From positions 62,001-126,000 of the forward strand of contig JAPTJF010000125.1 of assembly GCA_029339195.1 (NCBI GenBank): DNA of 64,000 nt, read 5' to 3'. Positions within the stretch are counted from its first letter, which is position 1. Each line of letters begins with the position of its first letter. Below the pieces are notes generated by a model. The model did no database searches. It was not told where the DNA came from and saw only the letters and a program-made list of their open reading frames with translations. Both the position numbers and the translations under genes were made by a program. Source of the stretch: Micractinium sp. NFX-FRZ (taxonomy: Eukaryota > Chlorophyta > Trebouxiophyceae > Chlorellales > Chlorellaceae). This document shows, piece by piece, positions 1 through 12,900 of this stretch.

Positions 1-3000
1 AGGTGGCAGGGGAGGCCAGGACCTCCAGGAAGAAGCCATCCTCCCTGCAAGGTGGAAAGCCGGGGAGGGGGGCCAGTGAACATTCTATATTATATTGGCC
101 AAGGCATCTGGGGGCATTATCTGCAGAACCACACGTTTGATTGTACTGCGCACGCACCTGAGCAAGGCGTCCATGTCGAATTAGCTCGTGAGGGGGCCGC
201 TGCACTATGCCGTACCTCGGCCCGACACTTCAACCGTACCGCAAAGCTGTGCCGCCCACCTGAGCACGTCGTACATCTCGTGGTAGTTGGTGTGCGGGTG
301 GTCGCCATGCCAGTCCAGGATGTCGTGCCGCACCTGGGGAGAGAACAGGGGGCAGCAGGGGTGTAGGTAAGAAGGGGTCAGGACGGGAGAGCGCTGACGT
401 GAGGCAGTGGCACATGCCCCTCTATTGCTTGTAGCACTGCTGGCCTGAGCCCCTGCTCGCTGCAGGTGGCGAGTGGGCGGGGCGGTGAGGAGCAGCAGGC
501 AGGGCAGAGCGCAGAGCAGGCGGAGCAGGCAGGCAGAGCAGCAGAGCAGGCGGACAAAGCAGAGCAGAGCAGGCCGAGCAGAGCAGGCCGAGCAGGCGGA
601 GCAGGTCGGGCAGAGCAGGCGGAGCAGACCAGGTAGAGCAGAGCAGCACTGCACAGCAACACAGTACATGCTGAGGGAAGGGGCACACCTGCAGGTCGTC
701 CCGCGGGAAGTAGGCGGGCGGGTAGCGGATGGAGTGGAACTGGTCCCACAGCACGCGCTTGGCCCTGCAGGAGGGGCGGGAGAGAAGGGAGGGACACAGA
801 GGAGGGGAGGAGGGACGGGGCGGTGAGGTCAAGAGTCAGCGGTGTGAGCGAGGGCGCTGGACAGGGGGGAACACCAGGGCTGCCAGAAGCAAACGCACAG
901 AGCCTGGGCGGACAGCGCAGCAGGCGGGCTGCAACGCTGCAGCTCTGGGCAGTGCTACCCTCTGCATTCAGTGCCCCGGGGTGCACGGAACATGGGGTGC
1001 AGCCTTCCGTGCCACCCCAATTGCCCAGGTAGGTGCCCACCCACCTGGGTGGCGTGGGGATGATGGCGGCGGTGACGGGCACCCTCACAATGGAGCGGCG
1101 GGGATGCCGCTCGCCGCGGGCGGGCGGCGAGGCCACCACAAACCGGATCTCGCCGTTGGCGGTGCCGTTGAAGGCGGCGCCCTCCTCCTTCACCCGCAGG
1201 TACACCGCCAGGTAGCCGGACCAGGGCCAGAGCTGCTGCGAGTATTCAAACTGCGGACGGGGTGATGGGGTAATGGGAAGGGCGGTGGTGGGTGGGTGAG
1301 GAGGCAGACGTGTCGTTCAGCACTCGAGCATGCAGGCAGGGCGGGGCATGGGCGCAGGCAGTGCAAGCAACGCACCATGTCATAAACAGCGCAATCATGG
1401 CCGCTCCATGTATGGTGGGTTCTGCCGTACCAGAGCCCCCTGCTGCTGCAACAAGAACCCCAACCAACCCATCCGTCGAAGCCCCACAGCGCCTCCTCCT
1501 TCCTCACGAGGCTGCCCACACCCGCTGCCGCCCCTGACTCCTCATCCTCCGATCGAAAGCCCCACCACCGTTGCCTCCTTGTCTTGCCCCTCCTCCTCCT
1601 CTCCCTCCTGCCCCCCCCCCTCACCTGCACATCCAGCAGGCGCCCGCCCTCATCGGCAGGCGTCCACGTCGGCGGCTCCTCTAGCTTGCCGGTCAGCCCC
1701 TGGCCGTTCAGGATGGTGGCGTTGAACATGACTGGCATGGAGCTGGCGTACAGCGGCTGCGTGCAGAAGGGCCACATGTAGGGGCAGTCTGCAGGGGGGG
1801 GCAGGGGGACGGTGTTGGAGGCAGGCGCCAGGTCAGTTGGGGAGGGTGAGGTGGGGGGGAGGCGATGCGCTGGCAGTGAGGCCACATGTAGGGGCAGTGT
1901 GCAGGGGGCATGGGGTCGGTGGCGGCGGCAGGTGCTGGGCCAGTGGCGTGGGGGTGGGGAGGGGCTGCCGTGCAGCGCTGCAATCAACCTCGCATCAGCG
2001 CGCTGCCCCTGCACAGCTCAGCGTGCATGCCGGCCTGCCTGAGCGAACAGATGTGTGTTTGGTGAGCTTCGTCGGTCGTCGGGAAGCAGCAGATATATGA
2101 ACAGACACGCAGGCAAGGGGCACGCACCCGTGAAGTTGAGCTTGCGTGGCACCAGGGAGGCGCGCGGGATGTAGCGCTCCAGAATGGTCTTGGAGTTGAC
2201 CACGCTCAGCTTGCCCGCGCCCTGGGAAAGGGAAGGAAGAGGAGAGGACGCGAAGTAAAAGAGTGTGCATCGAGTTCGGGGGGGATCTAGCGCTCCCAGG
2301 ACGTCGCGTAAGAACTCTTAATGTCAGGGACGGGCGAGGGCAGGGCAGAAGAGGGGGAGCAGGCAAGGGGAGACGAAACGCAAGCATGGACACGCCGCTG
2401 CCGCAGGCAGAGTCGAGCAGCACGGGGCCGGCACAGCCGAGTCCGCTCTGCCGACCCGGCCTGCAAGCACCGCCTGCCAACTCAGCATGCCAGCCCAGCG
2501 TGCCAGCCCAGCGTGCCAGCTCAGCGCACACACCTGCTCATACAGGTTGAGCCCCGGCAGCCGGATGGCCCCCTCCACCAGCGCCTGCTTCATGGAGGCG
2601 GGGTTCAGGATGTCCCACCTGCAGGGGGCGCACACGTGGGGTACCAGTGGCAGGGCTCAGGAGGCTGTGCTGAGGATGTCCCCTGACCTTGCAGACATGG
2701 GATACCAGTGCGGCAGGGCTCAGGAGGCTGGGTTCAGGATGCTCCAGCTGCAAAGACACATGGGATACTGGGGGCAGGGACCAGGAGGTTGCAGCTGCTG
2801 GCAGGCACCGGGCAAGTCAGTGGAGCTGCTGTGCTGCTCCTGTTGCATGCAGGCAGGGCCAACATCTAATGCCCACCCAGCTAAGCTCAGAGAGAGCAAG
2901 GGCATGCCGCTTGCACAAACAAACAAGGGACCCTCTGCCCCTCACCCTACAGTGTGCACCCCAGGGGGGTGCCTCACCGCTTCTCTGCTGGCACCACGCT

Positions 3001-6000
3001 GCTGAGCAGGCACACAGCGCCCGCCACCACGGGCGACGCCACGGAGGTGCCGCTCAGGCTGCGGCAGCCGCCGCCGATGCGGCTGCCCTGCACATGGGAA
3101 ACCATGAGAACAGAGCGTGGTTGGCATGGTTGAGAACAAGCATGGCATGAATTGCACAGCGCTGCACACAAACATAAGCTGCACGACAACCAAGAATGAT
3201 GATCCCCGGTGTGCTTCCTTACCTGCACGTCGCGGCCGTAGGCCATGACGTCGGGCTTGCTGCGCCCATACCCCAGGGGCACCTCCCAAGTCGACATGCC
3301 CCGGCTGGAGAAGGGCGCGATGTTGTCCCCGTAATCAATGCCTCCAATGCCGATGACGTCGTTCTGGTCGGCTGCAGGGAGACACGGGCGGGTAGCACGC
3401 GGGCAGGCAGCAGGGCAGGCGGAGGGCGAGGGTTAGCGAAGGGCGGGTGGGTGGCCGGGAGCAGGCACCAGGCCTGCAGCAACCAATGACCCTTGGGAGG
3501 TGCTGTTCCTCATGCAAGCGTGTACGTCCACATCCATCCTTATGAAAAGAACACCTCTGCAATAGGTTGTCCACTGCCAGCGCTGCCACTGCCGCGGCCG
3601 GCTGCTGCAATCGTTGCCACCTGCATCGCCCCTGATGCCCCCACCCACCACCCACGCCGCGCACCCGGGTTGTTCAGGGTGCCGTACAGCGGCCCGTCGT
3701 TGCCGATGGCTGACACCATGATGATGCCGCTGGACGTGATCTCGGCCACCTTCTCCACAAAGGGGAGGTCCAGGAAGTCGGGGCCGCCTGGGGGGAGGGG
3801 AAGAAGGGGATGGGTGGGGAGCAGCCTTCATCAGTGTGTATAAAATAAAACCAGCTTCATTGGCCTTTCTGAAAGTCAAGGTGGGGAAGCAGAGCAAGGG
3901 AGGTCCAGGCAGTTGGGGCCGCCTGGGGGGGAGGGGAAGCAAGGCGGGGACCAGGGGCAGTGAAGGTCGACCGAGGAGGTGACCCTTAAAATGTGCCTTG
4001 TTTCTACAAATTCTAGGGTGTGAGTGGACAGGCCCGGCTGGTGGCGGGGGCCGAAGCGGAGGGAAAGGAGTCCAGGAGGGGGTGGCCGTGAGGCACCCTG
4101 CCTTGTACACCAACTCCGTACCTGCCCGTCCCAGGCGGCGCATAGCTGGCACACTCAGGACGCAGCCAGCATCCTCATGGCACATGAGAGCCCACATGAT
4201 CTCACCGATGGAGAGGTTGACGATGTTCATTTTGGTGGCCATGGCGTAGTTGAAGGCATCCAGGAACCAGGAGGTGTAGGAGACCTGCGAGTGGAAAGCG
4301 GGATGAGCAGGCAGTAGACGATTGAGAAGCAACACAGAAGCACTCAATCGGTAGCGAGTGAAACACGCACGGGTAGCTGGCCCATATGGCACAATCTGCA
4401 TCCGGGCGGTTGTGTTTCTGCATACAAGATGCCGCGAGGCGGGATGCCGCATGGCGAGTGTGGGCACCCACAATGCTGCCCTGTGAGGTAGGCAGCGCCT
4501 CAGGCAGCCTCCCAGCGCAGCAGCAGCCAAAAGCAAGGGCTGCACCTGGTCATTCGTGAACACACGGAAGGTGTGCAGCAGCACTTCGGGTGCCAGGCCG
4601 GGGCAGGCTGGGTCTGCAGCAGCAAGGGGGGCGTGGCCCAGTTGTCAGGTGGGGCAGTTGTGGAAGGGCAGGCCACTCACTGCTGTGCGGCTGTGCATTC
4701 CCACGGCCCGCCGCCCTGCACCTCCTGCCTGCCCTCTGCGAGCCACCCTGCAATCTCATCTGCCAGAAGTCCTTCACCTCCTGCCTGCAATCACTGTTCT
4801 CCTCGCTCCTGACCCGCCGCAAAAACCATCCCACGCACCAGTGCCAGCAATGACCCCCGCCACAAAGGAGCCGTGCCCCAGGCCATCATCCAGCGTGGGC
4901 TCGTGCGTCCAATTGGTGCGCTCCCTGCATAGCAGAGTAGCGAGAAAGCAGACGGTGAGAGGCAGGCGGACAGGCAGGCGTGAGGGGCGGGCAGGCGGGG
5001 AAGGAAGACAGATTGCGGCAAGCATTATGCGTGCAGGGGGCGCCCCACACAGCGCCTGCCCGCAGCAGGTGCCAAACAGCCGCATCGCTGCACCACAACG
5101 GAAAAACCACCACATTTCGCCCCACCTGCCCCCGACCGCCCACCACTCATTCTCAGGCCGCCCCCGCCCGCACTCACTCGATGTGCTTCACGTCCGGGTG
5201 GTCCCCTCGGATGCCCGTGTCAAACACGCCCATCCTCACGCCCTGCCCCTTGAACCCCTGCGCCCACAGCTGATCAGCCATGAGAATGGAGGCCAGAGTC
5301 TGCCCGTTCATCTGCAGCAGGCTGCGCCGCCGACGCGCGCTGCCAAAGGTGTCGTTTGCCACGCGGGCGCTGCCAGCTGGCGTAGCACCCACGTCGCCCT
5401 CCAGGTTGTCCTCCAGGCTGAACGTGGGCCGCGTCTGCAGGCGGCCAGGCCGCTTGTTCACACACTGCTGCTGCTCCTGCTGCTGCTCCTGCTGCTGCTG
5501 CTCATCCTCTGCGCTGCCGCTGCTGTCGCGGGTGCTGTCGCAGGGTGCCTGGTGTGCGTCTGACGCAGCCGCTAGCGAGCCCTCCTGCTGCTGCTGGGCG
5601 GCTGAATCGCCGCCGGCTGCCAGGAGGGAGCGCGTGATCTGGCGCTCAGGGTGCACATCGCGCACAAACGGCAGCGCCTCCAGCCGGGACTGCAGCACAG
5701 CGCGGCACGGCACAACAGAGCATGGCACGGCCACATTGCAGGATAGATCAGCAGCATGGCGCAGCTTGGCCACTGCCTTGGCTGCTGTGAGCTGCCCAGC
5801 AACGACAGTACCCCACACCTGTCGGTGCTGCCCACCAAGGCGGTCAGTTCCGTGTGTAGGGTGAAGCTGCGCATGCCGGCATGCAGCCACACTTCCCCAG
5901 CACCCACCTGAAGTCCGCTCTCTGGCGTTGCTAAGCGCAGCAGTCCAAAGTCGGTGGGATACGCGGATGCAGGGTTGTCGCGCTCCACCCACTCCCAGCT

Positions 6001-6500
6001 GTCTGCCGCTGCCGCCGGCGGGGTGGAGCGGCCCAGTGCCGCGTCAAGCGTGGTGCGGTGCTCCCCTGCCATCTTGTAGTGCTTGAAGCGGACAATGAAC
6101 AGGCCACCGTCGGAGGGGCGGCTGTGCCAGCGCCCACGTGCGGAAGCACCGCCCGCGCTGCTCTGCTGCGGCGGCGCCTCATCAGCGGCGTATGGGCACG
6201 TAGTCTGCAGCACACAGAGGACGGCGCATGGGGCGCCAGGCAGAGTGAGGCACATGCAGCCCATCTGGCAAGCCTCTCCGATCAATTCCCACGCCAAGCT
6301 GATTGCGGACACAGAGCGCGGCTGTTTACCTGCTGCGCCTCTTCTTCAGGTGCGTCCTTGGCAGCTGCGCTGCCGCCACCGCCGCCGCCGGACCGCCCAC
6401 TGCTGTCGGGCTCCTGCGGGCTCTGAGCCTCCTGCCGCGTGCTGAACAGCGCCCCCACTGCCAGCGCCAACAGCAGGACGGCCAGCGCGCCCCTCCTCAT
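1..6500 (-). CDS. S1P: Site-1 protease (MBTPS1/SKI-1 type, S8 subtilisin family), 3' end off window
   Basis: Golgi/ER-membrane serine protease that cuts membrane-tethered transcription factors in other eukaryotes (SREBP, ATF6; bZIP17/28 in plants). Sixteen exons seen, listed 5' to 3': 6500-6330, 6204-5908, 5689-5178, 4924-4839, 4613-4546, 4284-4206, 3787-3665, 3371-3223, 3087-2978, 2618-2534, 2221-2128, 1788-1625, 1250-1045, 764-689, 333-260, 44-1; all GT-AG with continuous phase, about 779 codons (human and Arabidopsis proteins are about 1040-1050 residues, so the C-terminus is missing). N-terminal hydrophobic signal anchor. Catalytic Asp about 313 (VFDTGI), His about 344 (DGLGHGSF), oxyanion Asn about 433 ([11 protein letters not shown]), Ser about 509 ([10 protein letters not shown]). 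Downstream [33 protein letters not shown] and [11 protein letters not shown] are hallmark site-1 segments. RQITRSLL and RRRRSLL sit where the known autoprocessing sites B' and C lie. A glutamine-rich tract (encoded about 5465-5510) is inserted in the pro-region. An ATG at 6521 is an alternative start. Confidence 0.95.
489..647. repeat. Purine-rich minisatellite in site-1 protease intron 14
   Basis: Imperfect tandem units of about 10-12 bp built on gcagagcaggcg and gagcaggccgag fill most of the intron between exons 764-689 and 333-260. No coding sense or known element is recognised. Confidence 0.75.
2602..2790 (-). repeat. Three tandem copies of a site-1 protease exon edge
   Basis: Units at about 2602-2668, 2669-2730 and 2731-2790 are degenerate copies of one another. 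The first contains the real acceptor and first codons of the exon starting at 2618 ([10 protein letters not shown]). The third still translates on the minus strand as WSILNPAS, but its acceptor AG is no longer in a good context. The last two copies lie wholly inside the intron. Confidence 0.75.
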
Positions 6501-6976
6501 TCTGCCGGGCAAAGGCTGCACTGGCTATGTCGCCGCGCCCGGAGGGGCGGTGAGCATGCCCCGCCAGCCGTCTGTGCCGCCCCGTGGGTTGAAACAGGCG
6601 TGCGATCGAGGGAGCCTCTGCAGCTCGGGCGAATTGCCTGCTCCTCGTCAGGGTCTGGCCGGCTGCCTGGACGGGTGGTTTGATGGTCTGGTCGATCTGG
6701 CGATCGCGGATGGCAGCCAGGCAAGCGCTTGGATGGGCCTGAGGTGCCTGCTGCGCATTCAATGGGAGGCGCAGCTGGGGCCAGGCCTCCCCTGTCCCGC
6801 GCACAATCTCACCTTGGAAGCGCCACGCCGCATTACCGGATTTCCAGGTCCGCCAGAGCAGCGCCCCCACCTTCGAACCGCTGGGGCCCCAGCTGCTGAC
6901 AGCGCGCCGCGCCCATGGCCACCGGTTGAGCCGCCCTGCGAGGAGCTGATTTCAGACGAGACAGAGCGGAGCGGGC
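6501..6976. promoter_or_regulatory. Divergent intergenic space between site-1 protease and formin
   Basis: There are 476 bp between two head-to-head start codons, so it must hold both promoters and 5' UTRs. It is GC-rich with no TATA box or other core element that I can recognise. Open frames here lack family resemblance and are not called. Confidence 0.5.
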
Positions 6977-9900
6977 ATGGCGTTCCAGCCCCGGCGTGGG
7001 CGGCCGGCGCCGCCGTCACAGGCGGCGCTGCACGGCGAGCTCGCGTCGGTGCAGGCGGCACGAGCAGCGCGGCAGCACCCAGAGTCGGACCCCAACTTCC
7101 ATCTCCTGCGCCGTGCGCTGCAGTACCTACATGTCAGAGGTGGGTGGTGGCTTGGAGGCCCCGGCCTGTATGACACCAGCACTGGCGGCTGCAGGCGGCA
7201 CGACTGTCACCTGCAGCCTGGCCCAACCGCCCTGCGCCCCTTCACATTGTTTGCCCTGGCCGCATGCCCGCTTGCAGTCAGCCCCAGCAAGGCGCCGGAG
7301 CTGTTTGTCAGCATGGTGCAGGGGGCGGCCCTGAAGCATGCCGAGGCAGTGCTGGGATCTAACAAGGGTGAGGCGGGAGCGGCTGCCGGTGACGCGGCTG
7401 CCAGCATCTGTCACTGCGCATGGCAGCGCTGGGGATGAGGAAACGCACAACAGCACACATGCATGTGCTTTACCGCTCAAGCCAAAGCCCTCCTCCTTAT
7501 GTATACCCTTTTCCACTGTCCCTTTGTGCCTCCCCCGCTGCCAGACATTGCATCCATGCCACAGCTGGACCCGCTGTCGGTGTCGGTGGTTGTCATCAAG
7601 AGCGTCAGTTGCCTGAAAGTGCCGCTGCTGGATGGCCGCGCCCGCATGGAGCTGCTGTCGGCCGCCATTGAGCCAGGGTACACCGAGGCTGTGCGGCGCA
7701 GCCTTGTCAGCGATGTGCTGCACCACCTGCCGCCCGCGCAGGGCGCGGCACTCAAGGTGCGGCTGCTGTTGGGTGGCGGGCGCACTGGGCTGAGGGCCTG
7801 CCTGCCCTGCACGTACTTGGGTCCCACCCTGCTGCATAACCAACCGTACACATGCACGTTGCTATGTGCAAAGGATGCAAACTTCACATGCCGCCCACCC
7901 CCCCTTCTCCCCTTACTGTCCCGCAGGACCTGCTGTGCTACCTGGCCCGCCTGGCCACGGCTTCCCACAGCTGCTCCGTTGACGGGCTGTCCGGGATGCT
8001 GGGCCCGGTGCTGCTGGACCCTGAAACCTGCAACCTGCCGGTGGATGCCTACAGCCTCACAGGGGCGGCCATCTGGGTGGTGCAGACACTAGTGAGGTGA
8101 GCGGAAGTAGGGGCAGGGACAGGGCGGGGAAGGCAGGGCAGCAAGCTTGCCCTGCACTCTGCTAAATCCTGCATGCTTGCCTGCCCGTGCCTGCCTGTCG
8201 GGCCGACTGCACCAACAACGCGTGCTCAAAACCGCACCCGTAGTGTTGACCGGTGCACAACTGCCTCCCTCTGCTGCTTGCCTGCAGCAACTACGAGCAG
8301 CTGTATGGCGAGTCGCTGCCGGCGGAGGAGGAGGTGCCCAGCCAGGAGCAGGCGGAGCTCCAGCGGCAGCTGCGGCAGATCATCATGAGGAAGCCGCAAG
8401 GGCCTGCTGGCGGCGGCGCAGGTGGCGGCGGCACCAACGGCATGCCTGCTCGCCTGCCCGCGCGCCCGGCAGCCGGCACCCTGCACGAGGCCAGGGCACC
8501 CTCCCGCCTGGTCAACCCGATATCCACCATGCCTGGCCAGAAGGCCTCTCAGGCCGCCGGCGGGACCTTCGCTCCAGGCCGGCGGGGCTCTGACGAGAAC
8601 GACATGCCTGGCGGGCGGCCCCCAGCCCTGCAGATCCCAGGCCAGCAGGACGATGTGCGGCCAGGGAGCCGGCTGTGGCGGCCGCAGGAGGCGCCCCGCA
8701 CCAGCATCAGCAGCGAGACGCCGCGGCAGTTGGGCAGCCGGCTGGGTGGCGCCGGAGGCAGCGGCAGTGGCGCGCAGAGCGGCATGCCGGGCTCGCCGGG
8801 GCGAGCACACTCGCAGGCCAGCCGCGGCGCCGGAGGCTACGGCCACCTGGGTGCAGCTGCACCAGTGCTGATGCGCCAGATAGAGCTCAAGTCGGCGCTG
8901 AGGCCACCCAGCGCTGAGCCGCCACACAAGTCGCCCTGGCGCCCTCCAGGTGTGGGGCAGGGGAGGGCTGGGGTTGAGGTGTGCAGCGTGGCGTGGCGCT
9001 TGCCGGTGGTGCTTCTGATGATGGCCTGAGCATGCGAGGCACTATGCCTTGTTCCCACTAGGCCCTTCACGTGCCTCACGCGTGCCTGCTGCACTCCTCA
9101 TGCATTGCCCCCTGCAGGCAAGAACGACAAGGTCATGCCCACCAAGAAGCGGCGGCAGGCCTGGACCTGCGCACTGCCGATGTACCGCCCTGGCTACGCG
9201 TCACAGAACAACTCGCCTGTCGGCTCGGAGGATGCGTTCTCTGATGCTGCCTCGGCGCACAGCTCGCCACCGCGTATGCAGCAGGTAGGGTTGGGCGGGG
9301 CCGAGGTGGAGGTGGGCAGGCAGGCAGCCAGGGGTGACTGAACAGCACAGTAGGTGCTGCGCGCTGGCATCAATGTTCTCCCCTTCACACCACCTGCTCT
9401 GCCACCCAACGTGCACTGTGTGCTTGCGATGCTCTCCTCTGCAGGCTGTTTCGCGGCTGGCAGCCACCAGCGGCAGTGGCAGCCTGCACTCTGGCTATGC
9501 GGCGTCGTCGGCAGGATCGCCTCACGTGCTGCCGCCAGGCAGCCAGCCGGCACGGTTCAACAGCGATGAGAACGAGGCGCTGGACGGCCAGATCGTGTAT
9601 GAGCTGCACCAGCAGTCTGGCGAGGGCGGCAGGGGCGGTGCTGGCATGAGTGCCAGGCGTGCCCTGGGAGAGGAGGCTCTGGGCGGTAGCTTCGGCGGTT
9701 ACGGAGCTGCCAATGCCGCTGCTGACGGCGTCATGTACGGCTGCCTTGGCGACGCAATCGGCGGACTAGCAGGCCAAGGAGGAGGTGCTGCGGCAGCGGC
9801 AGCAGCAGCAGCAGGGCCACATGGCAGTTCACACGGTCAGCATCTGGATGCAGCAGCGCCTGGCGGCGACACTTTCACCACAGCTGGCCTGCAGCAGTTT

Positions 9901-12900
9901 GCTGCCAAGCTGCGCAACGGCAGCGTGACCCCCAATGCTCGCCCGCAAGGGCCGCCGGGAGGCGGCCGCTATGCTGGCTACAGCGACAGCGTGGATTCCA
10001 AGCCGCTGGCTGGGGCACGGGGCACAGCTGCTGCTGGGCCGGCAAGCAGCGGCCCAGGCAGCGGCTATGGCGGCAGCACTGGTGCCGCTAGTGCATCGGG
10101 AGGAGCAGGCAGCTTTGTGGGGCGCCCCCGGGTGCCGCCACTGCACATCAGCCGCATCAGCGTGGCAGACCTGCTGCATGGCTCTGCACCAGAAGATGGC
10201 GTGCAGCCGCCGGCGCAGCAGCAGCAGCAGCAGCAGCACCGCCTGCTCTCCATGTCGCGCCAGGAGGCAGCCAGCATCAGCAAGATGGCAGCCTCTATGC
10301 ACAGCTCGGGCCTGGGGGCTGTTACGCCTGCCGACATCCGCTCTGCACTGTCAGGTGAGGGGGCCAGTGTGTGTGGGCAGCTGTTCAAGAGACCATGTGT
10401 GGACCCGTCTTTGATGTGATGGTCTCTCGGCCGCAACCTCAGCCCACTGCTGCTTATGGATTGCTACCAACCCATCACTCTGCATCTGCTGTGCTGCCTG
10501 TGCAGGTGCAGGCGCAGGAGCAGGCGCTGCGCCGTGGTCCGCTACGGGCGATGCTGCTGTACAGGCGGCAGGCACCTCTGGCCCTGCGGCCGGTGGCTTA
10601 GCAGACCGCGCTGGCGCTGGTGTGGCGCAGAACCTGGCAGCTGCTGGCTACTTTGCCACACCGGAGATCAGCTCACGACCGGATGCTTCCGAGGGTGACG
10701 GCCCCAACCTTGGATCCCCAGAGTGGCCAGCAGGGCATGGGTCGGCAGCTGCAGCGTTCAGCTCGGCGCTTACAGCAGAGGTGAGGCTGGCACAGCACAA
10801 GGTTGCTGCAGCTGGCACCGCTGCTGGCGAATTCGCTGTTGACACTGCCGCCGACGCCGCTTCTGCTGCCGCCGACAGCAGCTGGTGCCTGGAGCAGCCG
10901 CCTGCCGTGCTTTGGGATCAGCAAATTGATGCTCTGCCAGCCAACCCTGCCGACAGCCGCCCGCTGCCAGCCTCTCCTTATGATTGGTTCGATCCGCCAT
11001 CAGCTCCCCTTGCTGCTGCCTCTGCTGACCATGCCTTTGCTGCTGCGGAGCCAGCCCCCGGCTTGCCTCACCTGGATGCTGCACCGGCTGCTGAGTTGCC
11101 TGCCGCGCCAGCCTGCCGCCCAGCCCTGCCGCGCCTCACCATCCCTAGCCTGGCTGCTGAGCCTGGCTATGAGCTGTCGCCTCTGGCTGCTGTGCTTCCG
11201 GATGGCTTGCCAGCCGATGGCACCCCCGCCGCCGCCGCCACGCTGCCGGCACCGCCAGCTGAGCTGTGGCAGGGCGCGCTTAGCTGCCTTGATGCCACCC
11301 CGCCTGCTGCTCTTCTGCCCGCTGAGCTGTGGCCAGGCCCGCATGACTGCCATGACGCCGCTGCCAGCGCCAGCATTGGCACAGCTGCAGCCAGCGCCGC
11401 CAGCACCCGCTGCCACTCAGGAGCTGCGTCGCCGTGTGCGGAATCTGTGCCTGTGCTTGCGCAGGCTGCGACGCCTGCGGCAGCGGCTCTGGCGCAGTTG
11501 GGCAGCCTCTTCCTGAACGAGAAGACGGGGCAGATCATGCAGAGGTGAGCGGTGGTGGGGAGCTTGGGTGGGTCCGCTGTGCATGCTTTGGTGAGCCTGT
11601 TCCGTGGCGCTCTGCCGTAATGTGTTGATCTGTGTCCCCCCAAGCCGCACTGGCACCCCCTCTCAATAATCTACTGGCCTCTGCTGCCTGCCGCCAATGC
11701 TGCGTGCAGGAAGCCTGTGGATGACGAAGGGCACATGGCCTACCTGCCAGCAGGCATCTCACTTGAGGAGCTGCTGGGCGCGGCAGAGGACCTGCAGACG
11801 ATGCTGCCCACCCCCATGCCCTCACAGCCAGGTGCAGCTGAGCCACAGACTGGCAGCTGGCTGGCATTGCAGCAGTGTGAAACATGCCCATGGACAGTGC
11901 TGCGGCGTGCGTGCGGGAGCACAGAATAACTTACCTGCCTGCCCTGCCTGATTCTCCACCCCAACCACTCCTTCCACCCCCATGCCACCACGTGCCTGCC
12001 TGCTGTGCAGTCTCCCCCACTGCTGCGGCTGCTTCCGACGTTGGTGGCGACTACACGCCCCTGGACCTGGCTGTGCTCATGGCGGCTCACGCCAAGAAGC
12101 TGAAGAAGGAGCACGGCGACCGGCTGGAGCTGCGGCAGCTGGAGAAGCAGCTGAACCAGATGCAGGGCTTCCCACGCCCTGCCGCCACTCCGCGTGTAGG
12201 CGGCGGAGCGCCTCCGCCGCCGCCGCTGCCCCCTGGCTGCTCCGCCAGCAAGCCGCAGGGGCCAGCAGCCAAGGGCGCGGCCCCGCCGCCGCCGCCGCCG
12301 CCACCACCACCGCTGCCATCTGGCTGCTCTGCCAGCAAGGCAGCACGGCCAGGGGCTGCACCCCCGCCGCCGCCCCCTCCTCCGCCTTTGCCACCGGGCT
12401 GCTCGGCCAAGAAGCCTGCCGCCCCTCCGCCTCCACCACCGCCGCCACCCAAGCCACCAGGTGCCAAAGGGGCAGCCCCACCGCCACCCCCGCCGCCACC
12501 CCCACCCAAGACACCAGGTGCCAAGGGGGCGGCACCGCCCCCTCCGCCCCCTCCCCCGCCGCCCAAGCCGGGAGCCAAGGGGGCGGCGGCGCCGCCGCCG
12601 CCGCCACCTCCACCACCCAAGCCTGGGGCCAAGGGGGCGGCACCGCCGCCACCACCACCTCCGCCCCCGCCCAAGGGGGGCAAGGGGGCGCCGCCGCCAC
12701 CGCCGCCGCCGCCCCCCAAGCCTGGCAGCAAGCCTGGTGAGTGGACTGGGTAGTTCCACAGCGGGCAGACATGTGGGCGAGTGGCTTTGATGCGGGCTGT
12801 GCCTGCAGACGGTCCTGGGTGCTGCAACCTTGTGCGCTTACTGCTGCCCCCCATGTCTCTCGTGTCTCCCTGGGCTGACCACAGGTGGGCCTCCACCACC

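Noticed and set aside
4556..5563. Plus-strand 335-residue open frame with poly-leucine
   Set aside because: Antisense of site-1 protease; the poly-Leu is the complement of the glutamine-rich tract.
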